Positions 26,382 through 35,505 of a stretch of DNA of 64,000 nt are shown one piece after another. The DNA is from Sulfurovum sp. UBA4779 (GTDB lineage Bacteria; Campylobacterota; Campylobacteria; Campylobacterales; Sulfurovaceae): assembly GCA_002403155.1 (NCBI GenBank), contig DHHF01000007.1:23256-87255 (forward strand), given 5' to 3'. Position 1 is the stretch's first letter. Every line of letters starts with the position of its first letter. Both the position numbers and the translations under genes were made by a program. The notes beneath the pieces are model-generated. The model saw only the letters and a program-made list of their open reading frames with translations. It did no database searches and was not told where the DNA came from.

Positions 26382-28871
26382 TTACACCTTTCTTATTTCT
26401 ACATTTGTTTCATGCATTGATGCTGCACCATATACCTCTTCGATAATATCTTCGATGACCGTATTATCGTTTCCGCCGTTTTTGTATGCCCATGTTAAAG
26501 CTTCGCTCTCTGACCCGAAACCATGGATAAAGAACACTTGATTGGGTGCAATTTTCTCAGTCGGGTAGGCTTTGATAACTACAGAACCCGTTTTGCTTGA
26601 AACTTCTACTTTATCGCCAAAGGCGATACCTCTTTCTTTTGCTACACGTTTATTGATCCAAATATAATTCTCAGGCATCAAATCTCTCAGTACAATGTTG
26701 TTACTCGTACCGCTTTGCGTAAATTGTGCATGACGTCCCGTCAACAATTTAAATTTTCCTTCCGGTACGCTAAAGGCATATTCGTCTTTCCAAACCGGCA
26801 TCGGGTCAACACCTTTTTTTGCCAAATTGGCCAAATTACACTCTACTTTTTGAGAAGGAGTTTTAGGTTTTCCTCCATTGACACTGTAAGATTTTTCTTT
26901 TTCCGGATAGTATTGATATTTGTTTGCAGAAATCTCTTTATAAAATTTATCCATATTCGGATAGAAAACACCGTGTTTCTTCAATGCTTCGACTGCCTCT
27001 TTTCCGTAAATGCTCTCAACCATATGGACATTGATCTCTTCTTGGGAGTGTTTAAAAGGTTTAGCCAAATCATACTCAGCATATACTTCCGCTTCCCTTT
27101 CTTCTTTCGTCATTGTAGGAGCAGATTCGGTAACATTACCGTCTTCGGAAACCGTCTCTTCTTCGCCGAGATTGGCAAGTTCATCCTGTAAATCTTCATC
27201 ATGCTTTTTAGAAATTTCAAAAAGCGGTTTGGAGATTTTTTCAGTCAATCCTTTCATGATTTCTATCACAGGTTTTGTTTCAAACATAGGATCAACGACT
27301 TTATTTCGCTGCGCAATAGAAGGCTCCACGCCGCCAAACGTATTAACCGGATCGGTTCTTTCCAGATAGGTACATTCGGGCAATACTACATCGGCATACA
27401 TGACCGTATCGCTCGGCATTGTATCGATCGCTACTACCAATTCCATCTTTTTGAGCATTTCAGCCGTTTTTTGCGTATTTGGCATATTCATCATCGGATT
27501 ATGCTTATAGCAGAACATTCCTCTTACTTTATAAGGCATTCTGCCTTCCAATAATCTGTTTCTCCAGCCGATCCATGATCCTCCGTCAGTTACAACGGCA
27601 CAATCCGAATAACCGCTGTGTCCTTTTTGAGATTCACTGCTATCAACCGCGCGCGCTTCGGCTTTTCCATAAATAGGTTCTACACCCTCATGCACTCCAA
27701 GCTCAAGCCTTTTACCAAAAATAAGTCCGCCTTTGGTATCGATTCCGCCGCCTAATGCTTGGAAAATCGCCATAGCACGCCGAAGTTGAAAGTCATTGTT
27801 GGCAAAGGTACTTCTTCGGCCCGGATAATAAATGGCTTTAGGCGCATGCGCCATAAACTCTCTGGCTACCTCATAAATATCTTCTGCTCTGATATTGGTA
27901 ATAGGCTCTGCCCATTCAGGTGTATATTTATTGTCAATAACGCTCTTTTTATACTCTTCAAATCCGTTAAAATTTTCAGATACATATGCTTTATCATAAA
28001 GCTCCTCGGTTAAAACAACATAAGTAAGCGCCAAAACAAAAGCAAGATCCGTTCCGGGATTAATTGCCAGCCATTTATCCGCTTTTGCTGCAGTATTGGT
28101 AAATCGAGGATCGACACAGATAAATTTTGCGCCTCTGCCTTTCGTTCGTTTAAAAAGATCCATCGTATCCGGTGTGACGATTGCTTCGGCTCTATTGGCT
28201 CCCGCCATCACAATATACTCTGCATTATCCAAATCTGCCTGCGGATATGCGCCGAGTGTTACGCCGTAAGCGGAAGCCACCGTTTGCAAACAGACAGAAG
28301 AGTGATTGAGCCAGTTGGCTGAGCCAAATGCGGAAAAGAAAGTTTTAAACGTATGTTCTGCCATCCCTTCCCCTGCACAAAAGAGGAATGTCGAACGGTT
28401 ATCTTTCTCTTCATCAAGTATCTTCGCCAAGCCGGGAAACTTATCGGTTCCGTTTAGGATCGCTTCATACGCTTCATCCCAAGAAACACGTTTAAATTTG
28501 CCTTCTCCTTTTTCTCCGATACGAATCAGCGGGTATTTCAAACGATCCGGATCATAAAGCGCTTGAATGCCGGCATTTCCTCTAGGACACAGCATATTTT
28601 TAGATTTTGGGAACATAGGGTTTGGATCTAGTTTGGTAACCACCCCATCTTCGACTCTGGCTATGGCTGCACACTTATTTACGCACATTTCGCAAAGGGT
28701 CGGAATATTTTTCACTTCTTTTGCTTTGCCTGTTTTCGTAGTGACAGTCAATTTTTTATCATGTGTATCATTGTTTGCAAAAAGGTTTGTTGCACTGATC
28801 GTCGTCCCTCCGACAACACTCATTGCAACTGTGCCTTGAAGAAACCTTCGTCTCGACATTTCAATTTGCAT
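26382..28871 (-). CDS. psrA: molybdopterin catalytic subunit of a polysulfide/thiosulfate reductase
   Basis: The 829-residue protein begins with a twin-arginine signal (SRRRFLQGTVAMS) and is therefore periplasmic. A [4Fe-4S] motif CEMCVNKC and MLCPRGNAG follows at residues 58-97. The molybdenum-ligating cysteine is likely in NHSSVCLQTV near residue 190. Later segments bind the two pyranopterin guanine dinucleotides (GANRAEAIVT, PGRRSTF, LLTGRHAQFTQSGTSNN). It fits the PsrA/PhsA branch of the DMSO reductase family. An acidic insertion near residue 580-600 (DLQDELANLGEEE) is unusual but its meaning is unclear. The ATG at 28871 has GGAG 8 bp upstream, and a stem-loop lies in the leader. Confidence 0.9.
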   Translation of the reverse strand: MQIEMSRRRFLQGTVAMSVVGGTTISATNLFANNDTHDKKLTVTTKTGKAKEVKNIPTLCEMCVNKCAAIARVEDGVVTKLDPNPMFPKSKNMLCPRGNAGIQALYDPDRLKYPLIRIGEKGEGKFKRVSWDEAYEAILNGTDKFPGLAKILDEEKDNRSTFLFCAGEGMAEHTFKTFFSAFGSANWLNHSSVCLQTVASAYGVTLGAYPQADLDNAEYIVMAGANRAEAIVTPDTMDLFKRTKGRGAKFICVDPRFTNTAAKADKWLAINPGTDLAFVLALTYVVLTEELYDKAYVSENFNGFEEYKKSVIDNKYTPEWAEPITNIRAEDIYEVAREFMAHAPKAIYYPGRRSTFANNDFQLRRAMAIFQALGGGIDTKGGLIFGKRLELGVHEGVEPIYGKAEARAVDSSESQKGHSGYSDCAVVTDGGSWIGWRNRLLEGRMPYKVRGMFCYKHNPMMNMPNTQKTAEMLKKMELVVAIDTMPSDTVMYADVVLPECTYLERTDPVNTFGGVEPSIAQRNKVVDPMFETKPVIEIMKGLTEKISKPLFEISKKHDEDLQDELANLGEEETVSEDGNVTESAPTMTKEEREAEVYAEYDLAKPFKHSQEEINVHMVESIYGKEAVEALKKHGVFYPNMDKFYKEISANKYQYYPEKEKSYSVNGGKPKTPSQKVECNLANLAKKGVDPMPVWKDEYAFSVPEGKFKLLTGRHAQFTQSGTSNNIVLRDLMPENYIWINKRVAKERGIAFGDKVEVSSKTGSVVIKAYPTEKIAPNQVFFIHGFGSESEALTWAYKNGGNDNTVIEDIIEEVYGAASMHETNVEIRKV

Positions 28872-28901
28872 AAACGCTTCTCCTAAAGATAGTATTGACC
28901 A

Positions 28902-28951
28902 ATAAATAAGAGTAAATCACTCTTATTTATAAGCTTATGTTATATATTATA
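28902..28951 (-). promoter_or_regulatory. psrA leader: -10 box and 12-bp stem-loop
   Basis: On the minus strand, TATAAT at 28951-28946 is followed by a 12-bp perfect inverted repeat (arms at 28902-28913 and 28919-28930, ATAAATAAGAGT and its complement). The repeat would lie about 10-38 bases into the transcript and 31 bp before the psrA start. It could be an operator or an RNA structure. Confidence 0.45.
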
Positions 28952-29047
28952 ACAGTTTTACTTATAAAAATATAAGTTGAAAGTGAGAAACAGTGTTTTT
29001 TAGAAACGATGAGAATTTTTAAAAACAGTTGTTTTTTTATTGAAAGA

Positions 29048-30178
29048 TCAAGGGGTATAGATGATATTCATATCATCCAAATTGCCGTATTGAAAATCTT
29101 TATGGCACGCAGCGCAATTTGATTTGTCTTTAATTTTCTTTTGTTTATAGACACTTGACGGAATATCCTGATGCGTCTCTCTCCAATAAGGCGTTTTCGT
29201 TATCGCTTTGGGACGCAATTCTCCTAAAGCATCTAACATCTTTACTGCTGCTTCGCGGGTACTTGTTTCTGATGCATTTTTGGTTAAAAATGTTTTGATC
29301 GCACGTTGTTCCGATTTGGTAATATTGGCTTCCGTGATCTCTTCGCCAAAATGATTTTTTAAACCTTTCATGACTCTCCCCCATGATTGTTCAGGAAGCA
29401 AAAAAGGCGGGTAAGCCGTATGGCAATCTCCGCATTTGCTGACATAAAGAGGATTTGTTTCATTATAGTCCATATTGGTAAATTTTTGAATCGTCAAAAA
29501 ATTGTAGTTACTGCTAATAATAAAAAAATAGGTTGCTGCTGCGAAAAATATCATAAAAAAAGCAAAAAAATTGAGAGGCCGGCTTACTTCGGTATCTTCG
29601 CCTTCGGTTTTCTTATAACCGGTGATCATTGCAAATACCATATGCGTTTTATGCCAAAATTGTTCGATCATGACTCCGGATATATGCAAAAATACCCAAA
29701 AAAGAAAAAGGTAAGAGGCATATTTATGGATAAAATCCAAATGCCAAATATAAGCCGTATAATGATCATTTAAAAAAGAAAAAACTCCCAATGCCTCTTG
29801 AACCCCATAAAGCAGCAATCCGGAAACAACGATAAAACTTCCGACTCCCAGTGCCCATACGGTAAACCAGCTTGATGCAGGATTGTGTCCTGCGGGTATT
29901 TTTCTCCATCTATTTTGTATTTTTTCTATAAAATAGTACTTCAGTTCCGAAGGCTTAAGTTTAAAAGTATTGAATGTCGCATACCTTGGGCCTATCACAC
30001 CCCAAATAATCCGATAGATAATCATAATGAGAAAAATGAAACCAAAAGCAACATGGCTATGCAGTTGATTTTCATAAAATGAAGTTACAAAAGCAGCCAT
30101 AAATGAAAAAGCGATCATCCAGTGGATGATTCTAGTGCTTATCGGCCAAACAAATACATATCCAGGCTTTTTATTCAT
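29048..30178 (-). CDS. cytochrome b561-type membrane protein fused to diheme cytochrome c domain
   Basis: The 376-residue protein joins two redox modules. Residues 1-225 form a cytochrome b561-like four-helix bundle with several histidine ligands (RIIHWMIAF, QLHSHVAFGF, HLDFIHKYA, FLHISGVMIEQFWHK). A further helix near residue 215 leads to a periplasmic cytochrome c part with two heme sites, CGDCH near residue 250 and CAACH near residue 355, resembling DHC-type diheme domains. It would move electrons between quinones and periplasmic partners. It lies between the SQR/cytochrome c pair and the psr operon, on the same strand, with a terminator upstream, so it probably has its own promoter. Confidence 0.85.
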   Translation of the reverse strand: MNKKPGYVFVWPISTRIIHWMIAFSFMAAFVTSFYENQLHSHVAFGFIFLIMIIYRIIWGVIGPRYATFNTFKLKPSELKYYFIEKIQNRWRKIPAGHNPASSWFTVWALGVGSFIVVSGLLLYGVQEALGVFSFLNDHYTAYIWHLDFIHKYASYLFLFWVFLHISGVMIEQFWHKTHMVFAMITGYKKTEGEDTEVSRPLNFFAFFMIFFAAATYFFIISSNYNFLTIQKFTNMDYNETNPLYVSKCGDCHTAYPPFLLPEQSWGRVMKGLKNHFGEEITEANITKSEQRAIKTFLTKNASETSTREAAVKMLDALGELRPKAITKTPYWRETHQDIPSSVYKQKKIKDKSNCAACHKDFQYGNLDDMNIIYTP

Positions 30179-30278
30179 CTTATTATCCCATAATATCTCA
30201 TTATAAACTTTATAAGATTATCATATTTTATATAAAAAGGGTGTAAACAGATATTCTAGCAGTCAATGAAAGATAAAA

Positions 30279-30306
30279 AAAGGCAGAAAATTACTTTTCT
30301 GCCTTT
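30279..30306 (-). terminator. terminator after the SQR-cytochrome c genes
   Basis: A 12-bp perfect stem (AAAGGCAGAAAA and its complement, 4-nt loop) is followed on the minus strand by a T-run. It lies 12 bp after the cytochrome c stop and separates it from the next minus-strand gene. Confidence 0.85.
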
Positions 30307-30318
30307 GTGTGAGTATTT

Positions 30319-30693
30319 TTATTTTTGAAATTTGTCAACGATATATTGTGCCATTGCTTCTGTATCGTAATCCATATCTTTTTCACGAATTTTTTTCATA
30401 TTATGTTCCATTACTTCATGTTCAGTACCGGCTGAATGTCCGCTGGTACCGCCCATTTTGATATCCATAATACCCATTCTTAGCTCTTGATAGCTTTGGT
30501 CATTCAATGCCGGCCCTTTTTTCTCAGGTACGCCTTCTGCGTTTTTACCATGACATTTTACGCACATTTGCTCATATACTTCTGCGGTAGTATATTTATA
30601 GGTTACGACTTCTTCTTTTTGCTCTGTTTTTTCACATCCTGTCGTTAACAGTAGAAGTGATGCTCCAAAAATTAATGCTGTTATTTTTTTCAT
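30319..30693 (-). CDS. lipoprotein c-type cytochrome
   Basis: The 124-residue protein has an N-terminal lipoprotein signal (LIFGASLLLLTTGCEKTEQ) with cysteine near residue 20. It carries one heme site, CVKCH near residue 45, and methionines in the C-terminal half (MGIMDIKMGG, EVMEHNMKK) that could give the axial ligand. It is thus a membrane-tethered monoheme periplasmic cytochrome. It lies 20 bp after the SQR gene and shares a terminator with it, so the two are one operon. Electron exchange with SQR or with a terminal oxidase is plausible but inferred. Confidence 0.87.
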   Translation of the reverse strand: MKKITALIFGASLLLLTTGCEKTEQKEEVVTYKYTTAEVYEQMCVKCHGKNAEGVPEKKGPALNDQSYQELRMGIMDIKMGGTSGHSAGTEHEVMEHNMKKIREKDMDYDTEAMAQYIVDKFQK

Positions 30694-30713
30694 TCTTCTC
30701 TCCTTTGAATTTC

Positions 30714-32180
30714 TTATGCTCTGCCTGAAAGCATACCGTATTGAGTCATTGGCTTAAGCGCATAGACTTTGAGTAACCACCAAATCCATCTCTCTTGCGC
30801 TGGATCAAGCGGGAATGACGGGGTTGGTTTCCCTGTCCAGTTAAACTCAGCCAACATGACTGTTCCGATAGAAGTAATCAACGGACAAACAGTATAGCCG
30901 TCATATTTTGCCGGAAGCTCTTTTTTGCCTTCCATGACAGCAATTAGATTTTCTACTACTACTTTATATTGCTTTCTGGCACTTCCGCCTGTTTTTCCCA
31001 TCGGTACTGCTGCAATATCTCCCAATGCAAAAATATTAGGAAACTTTACATGCTGAAGCGTCTCTTGAGTTACCGGCACCCATCCCTGCCCTGAACCGAT
31101 AGGAGATTTAGCTATCTCTTCTGCAGCTATCATTGGTGGCGTGATATGCATAAAATCATAAGGCACTTGTACTTTTTCGCTTGCCGGGATCATTTCATAC
31201 TCTTCAAGGTCTTCATCCCATTCCCCTTTTTCAAGCCAATGCTTTTTAAAGGTTGCTATCTTTGCAACAGGATCCACACCAATAAGATTATGTTTAAATT
31301 GATATTTCATATCTCTTTTTGCAAATTGGTCAAACATTGCCGCATTGTATTCAGGCACACCGAAAAGTTTATCCCCGTTAGGATAGAGTGTCAATTCGGC
31401 ATTTTCTCTTGCTCCGGCTTCTCTCAATCTTGCATCTGTCAGATACATGATCTTTTTAGGCGCACCACCACATTTGATAGGGGTATCCGGATCAGTAAAA
31501 ATACCTTTTACTTTTTTACCGCTTTTTGCATCTGCGATAAATTTTTGCATCTGTGTCCAAGTATCGGTAGCACCGTCAGCAAAATAGATAGATGCAATTC
31601 CGTTTTGGCCAACCACTTTTCTTACCGGGCTGCTATCGCCTCTTGAAGTAATCGTTTCAGTCACACCCAAACCTTCCAAACGTGCAAAATCAAGTTTAAG
31701 TCCGGCTGCTACAACCATATAATCATATTTGATCTCTTTGCCTCCGCTGGTTTTGACACTGTTTTGCTCAGGATTGAATTCTACTGCTTTTTCTTTGATC
31801 CAATTTACGCCCTCTGGCATAAAATCGGCAGTTTTATACTCAGTATCAGCATCGCTCCAAACACCGCCGCCTACAAGTGTTTGCCCAGGCTGATAAGAGG
31901 CAGATTTCTCATTTGGCTCAAGTATCGTAATATCCGGCTCATCAAGTGAACGCATCAATAAAGCAGCTGTTGCTATGCCGGCTAGACCGCCGCCTACGAT
32001 CAAGATTTTGCCTTTAGCACTTGAGCTGGCAGCTTTTGCTTCAGTGGCTGCGCCGCTTCCCATCATCATCGTCGCGCCGCCTAGTCCTAAAATCTTCATA
32101 GCATCACGGCGAGAGATACCTTGTTCTTTCAGATGGGCATCGATAATTTCCATACCCTCTTCTATCATCTTTTTATCCAT
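30714..32180 (-). CDS. sqr: Tat-exported sulfide:quinone reductase-like flavoprotein, type II-like
   Basis: The 488-residue flavoprotein oxidises sulfide and passes electrons to quinones if the family assignment is right. A twin-arginine signal (SRRDAMKILGLGG) covers residues 23-50, so it acts in the periplasm. The FAD motif is KILIVGGGLAGIATAALL near residue 57. Redox cysteines are in TPIKCGGAPKKIMYL near residue 230 and in YDGYTVCPLITSIG near residue 425; the second sequence and the C-terminus (LAEFNW, FPLDPAQERW) are like type II SQR, which lacks the third cysteine of type I. Many Campylobacterota carry several SQR types. The neighbour downstream is a cytochrome c. Confidence 0.85.
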   Translation of the reverse strand: MDKKMIEEGMEIIDAHLKEQGISRRDAMKILGLGGATMMMGSGAATEAKAASSSAKGKILIVGGGLAGIATAALLMRSLDEPDITILEPNEKSASYQPGQTLVGGGVWSDADTEYKTADFMPEGVNWIKEKAVEFNPEQNSVKTSGGKEIKYDYMVVAAGLKLDFARLEGLGVTETITSRGDSSPVRKVVGQNGIASIYFADGATDTWTQMQKFIADAKSGKKVKGIFTDPDTPIKCGGAPKKIMYLTDARLREAGARENAELTLYPNGDKLFGVPEYNAAMFDQFAKRDMKYQFKHNLIGVDPVAKIATFKKHWLEKGEWDEDLEEYEMIPASEKVQVPYDFMHITPPMIAAEEIAKSPIGSGQGWVPVTQETLQHVKFPNIFALGDIAAVPMGKTGGSARKQYKVVVENLIAVMEGKKELPAKYDGYTVCPLITSIGTVMLAEFNWTGKPTPSFPLDPAQERWIWWLLKVYALKPMTQYGMLSGRA

Positions 32181-32272
32181 TACTGGCTCCTTCTAAAAAA
32201 TATAAATAGATTTTACATAAAAATAGTTAAACAAATATTTAAATTATTACAAAATTATTTGATTTGTTTTAG

Positions 32273-33850
32273 TTATATAATTTTATCAATCATAAGTTGC
32301 AATGCAATTTTACCGCGAAAATGATTCTCGTTAACTGTATAAATGATTTGAACCTGTTTTCCGATTTTAATATCTGCTTTGCTTTTAAACCAAACGGCTT
32401 GCAAAACTACATTTTCTTGTTTGAGCAATAAACGCATATGTTCGCCTTTTTTTCCCATAGTTTGTATTTGAAGAATTTCTACATCATACGATATAAATTT
32501 CGGTATAGGATTGCCGTATCCGTAAGGCTCATATTTTTTTATCAATGCTGTCAGTTTAAAATCAATCTGTGAAAAATACAAGGCACCTGTAATATGCGGA
32601 TCAAAAATTTTTTGACTATAGCCTTTCGATCGGTATTTTTTTTGTATTTTAGATTTAAACCATTCTAATTTTTCCTTATGTAAAGTAAGCCCTATTGCAG
32701 CTTGATGTCCTCCAAATTTTTCCAGATGTTCCCTGCAGCTATCCACAATACCGAACAAATCACATTCGCCGAAACTTCTTCCGCTTCCTTTCAGTACCCC
32801 ATTTTCATTTTCGCTTAGTACGATTGAAGGTTTTTGGCATATTTGGGCGATTCTGGATGCCACGATACCTACAACTCCTTCATGCCATTCCTGGCCTGCT
32901 ACGATAATCACATCATCTTTGGTATCAACCTGCAATAAAGCCTGATGGGTCAAGGTCTGTTCGGTCGTTTTTCTAAGGGTATTAAATGCTATCAGCTTTT
33001 CAAGTTTTGCTTTGGCTTCATATACATTTGCAGCACTTAAAAAATCAACAGCAAAAGAAGCATCTTCCATTCTTCCTGCGCTATTGAGCAAAGGAGCTAA
33101 AAAAAAAGCAATGTCTTCGCTATTTAATGTCTTTTTTTGATGATATTCCAAAAAAACTCTTATGGCCGGTTTTGTACTTTGTGAAAGGGCTTTCATGCCT
33201 GCTTGAACCATTGCCCTGTTAATATGCTGCAAAGGCATCATATCTGCAATGATTGCAATACAAACCAATTCCATATAAGGAATCATGTCGATTTTGATAT
33301 TGAGCATATTTTTTAACGAAGCGATCAGATACCATGCAATCTGTGCTCCGCATACATCAGAATAAGGAAAATTGCATTCTTCTTGTTTTTGATTGATAAT
33401 GGCATATGCTTCAGGAATTTCAGATGCAAGCAAATGATGGTCAGTAATAATCAATTCTATCCCTTCTTCTTTGCAAAGTTTTGCCGCATAAACAGCTGAA
33501 ATGCCGTTATCAACCGTGATAGCTAAATTTGTTCCTTTGATTTGAGAGACAATGCCGGCCGAGAGTCCATAACCGTCTTTAAAACGGTTGGGGATGATCC
33601 ACTCTATAGGGTATTCAATCTCTTCAAAAAAAAGTTTCATCAGTGTTGTAGAAACAACGCCGTCTACGTCATAGTCTCCAATAATCGTGATTTTTTCTTT
33701 ATTTTTTATAGCATGGATGATGCGTTGGGTAGCTTTTTGCATATCCTTAAACGTAAGAGGAGATGGAAGATCGCGCAAAGAAAGAAACCCTTCTTTAAAA
33801 CGTGCTTCCAAAAGTTGTTCTAACGCTTCAAGCGTTAAATGAGGATACAT
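32273..33850 (-). CDS. recJ: single-stranded-DNA-specific exonuclease RecJ
   Basis: The protein of about 525 residues is a DHH-family 5'-3' exonuclease acting in recombination and repair. The metal-binding motifs are visible: GDYDVDGVVSTTLMK near residue 58, AITVDNGIS near residue 112, and ITDHHLLASEIPEAYAIINQ near residue 135. A DHHA1 region (NSAGRM near residue 255, ...EWHEGVVGIVASRIA...) and an OB-like C-terminal part follow. I chose the ATG at 33850 because it lies 2 bp after the pyrG stop; a longer in-frame form would run deep into pyrG. It is probably translated from the pyrG transcript. Confidence 0.93.
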   Translation of the reverse strand: MYPHLTLEALEQLLEARFKEGFLSLRDLPSPLTFKDMQKATQRIIHAIKNKEKITIIGDYDVDGVVSTTLMKLFFEEIEYPIEWIIPNRFKDGYGLSAGIVSQIKGTNLAITVDNGISAVYAAKLCKEEGIELIITDHHLLASEIPEAYAIINQKQEECNFPYSDVCGAQIAWYLIASLKNMLNIKIDMIPYMELVCIAIIADMMPLQHINRAMVQAGMKALSQSTKPAIRVFLEYHQKKTLNSEDIAFFLAPLLNSAGRMEDASFAVDFLSAANVYEAKAKLEKLIAFNTLRKTTEQTLTHQALLQVDTKDDVIIVAGQEWHEGVVGIVASRIAQICQKPSIVLSENENGVLKGSGRSFGECDLFGIVDSCREHLEKFGGHQAAIGLTLHKEKLEWFKSKIQKKYRSKGYSQKIFDPHITGALYFSQIDFKLTALIKKYEPYGYGNPIPKFISYDVEILQIQTMGKKGEHMRLLLKQENVVLQAVWFKSKADIKIGKQVQIIYTVNENHFRGKIALQLMIDKII

Positions 33851-33852
33851 CT

Positions 33853-35484
33853 TTATTTTGATTGATTGATTGCTGCTTTGACAAATGCCAAAATAGACGG
33901 ATTTGGATTTTGCAGTCTTGAAGTAAATTCCGGATGAAATTGCACCCCCAAAAACCATGGATGATCTTTGATTTCAACTGCCTCAATCAATCCGTTTGAT
34001 TCGCCGCTGATTTCCATTCCATGAGCTTCCAAATTTTCTCTATATTTTGGATTTGCTTCATAGCGATGTCTGTGTCTTTCATAAATTACATTTGAACCAT
34101 ACGCTTCTCTTAACTTAGATCCTTCTTTTGTTTGACATTCATATTCTCCAAGCCTCAATGTACCGCCCATAGGAGATTTTGTGGTTCTTACCTGTTTTGT
34201 TCCGTTTGCATCGATAAATTCATCAATCAAATACACCATCGGATTTTTTGTATCCGGGTCAAACTCCATAGAATTTGCATCTTTCAATCCAAGCACATTC
34301 CGTCCAAATTCAATTAAAGAAAGCTGCATACCAAGACAGATACCTAAAAAAGGTACCTTATTTTCCCTAGCATATCGGATGGCTTCAATTTTTCCTTCTA
34401 CACCCCTCGAACCAAATCCGCCCGCTACCAATATGCCGTCACAATCTTGTAAAAATTTCTGAACACCCTCTTCTTCTATTTTTTCGCTATCCACCCATTT
34501 GATATGAACCCTGTGATCTAAATGCGCACCTGCATGTACCAACGCTTCAGTCAAAGATTTATAAGATTCTTTTAAATCTAAATATTTCCCGACAAATGCT
34601 ATCTTCACTTCATCGCTTGGCATAATAATCTTATGCACCAAAGAACTCCATTCATCCATTTTCGGATGACAATTTTCTAACTCCAACTGCTTGCAAATAG
34701 GTGTCAAAATATCCTGCTCTAAAAAACTGAGGGGGACTTGATAGATTGTGGCTTCATCCATTGCAACGATGACAGAATCTTCCTCAACATCACAGCTAAA
34801 AGCAATTTTTCTTTTCAATTCATTAGGCACAGGCTGTTCTGCTCTGAGTACCAGCATATGAGGCGCAATACCTATACGTCTAAGTTCCTGAACTGAATGC
34901 TGTGTGGGTTTGGTTTTGAGTTCACCTGCCACTTTAATATAAGGCAAAAGTGTTACATGAACGTTCATCACTTGCGATTTACCCAATTCATGTTTCATCT
35001 GCCGAATGGTTTCTAAAAACGGTAATCCTTCTATATCGCCGGTTGTTCCGCCGAGTTCGACAATAAGAATATCTTTACCATTCCCTGCTTTTTCGATCCG
35101 TTCTTTGATTTCATTGACGATATGAGGAACTACTTGGATGGTTTTCCCAAGATATTTGCCTTTTCTTTCATTTTGGATGACTGTTTTATAGATTTGGCCT
35201 GTTGTAAAATTATTATTTCGTGTTAAAGAAGTATCTAAAAATCGTTCATAGTGGCCAAGATCCAAATCTGTTTCTGCACCGTCTTTGGTTACGAATACCT
35301 CTCCGTGTTCAAGAGGCGACATTGTTCCGGGATCGACGTTGATATAAGGATCCAGTTTTAAAACCCCTACTCTTAATCCTGTATGTTTTAGTAAAGTACC
35401 GATGCTTGCTGCTGTAATTCCTTTTCCTAAAGAACTCAATACACCGCCGGTAATAAAAATATATTTTGTTTTACTTTCACTCAT
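33853..35484 (-). CDS. pyrG: CTP synthase
   Basis: The 543-residue enzyme makes CTP from UTP with glutamine. The N-terminal synthetase domain begins with KYIFITGGVLSSLGKGITAAS and contains DPYINVDPGTMSP and VELGGTTGDIE. The C-terminal glutamine amidotransferase domain has the catalytic cysteine in PFLGICLGMQ near residue 378 and the histidine/glutamate in VQFHPEF near residue 512. Length and motif order are standard. It starts 21 bp after the dnaN stop on the same strand and has an AAAGGAAA box; recJ follows at 2 bp. Confidence 0.97.
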   Translation of the reverse strand: MSESKTKYIFITGGVLSSLGKGITAASIGTLLKHTGLRVGVLKLDPYINVDPGTMSPLEHGEVFVTKDGAETDLDLGHYERFLDTSLTRNNNFTTGQIYKTVIQNERKGKYLGKTIQVVPHIVNEIKERIEKAGNGKDILIVELGGTTGDIEGLPFLETIRQMKHELGKSQVMNVHVTLLPYIKVAGELKTKPTQHSVQELRRIGIAPHMLVLRAEQPVPNELKRKIAFSCDVEEDSVIVAMDEATIYQVPLSFLEQDILTPICKQLELENCHPKMDEWSSLVHKIIMPSDEVKIAFVGKYLDLKESYKSLTEALVHAGAHLDHRVHIKWVDSEKIEEEGVQKFLQDCDGILVAGGFGSRGVEGKIEAIRYARENKVPFLGICLGMQLSLIEFGRNVLGLKDANSMEFDPDTKNPMVYLIDEFIDANGTKQVRTTKSPMGGTLRLGEYECQTKEGSKLREAYGSNVIYERHRHRYEANPKYRENLEAHGMEISGESNGLIEAVEIKDHPWFLGVQFHPEFTSRLQNPNPSILAFVKAAINQSK

Positions 35485-35505
35485 TTATTAATTTCCTTTA
35501 AACTT

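Noticed and set aside
33851..33958. N-terminal extension of RecJ
   Set aside because: It would lie inside pyrG; the ATG at 33850 directly after the pyrG stop fits the family start.
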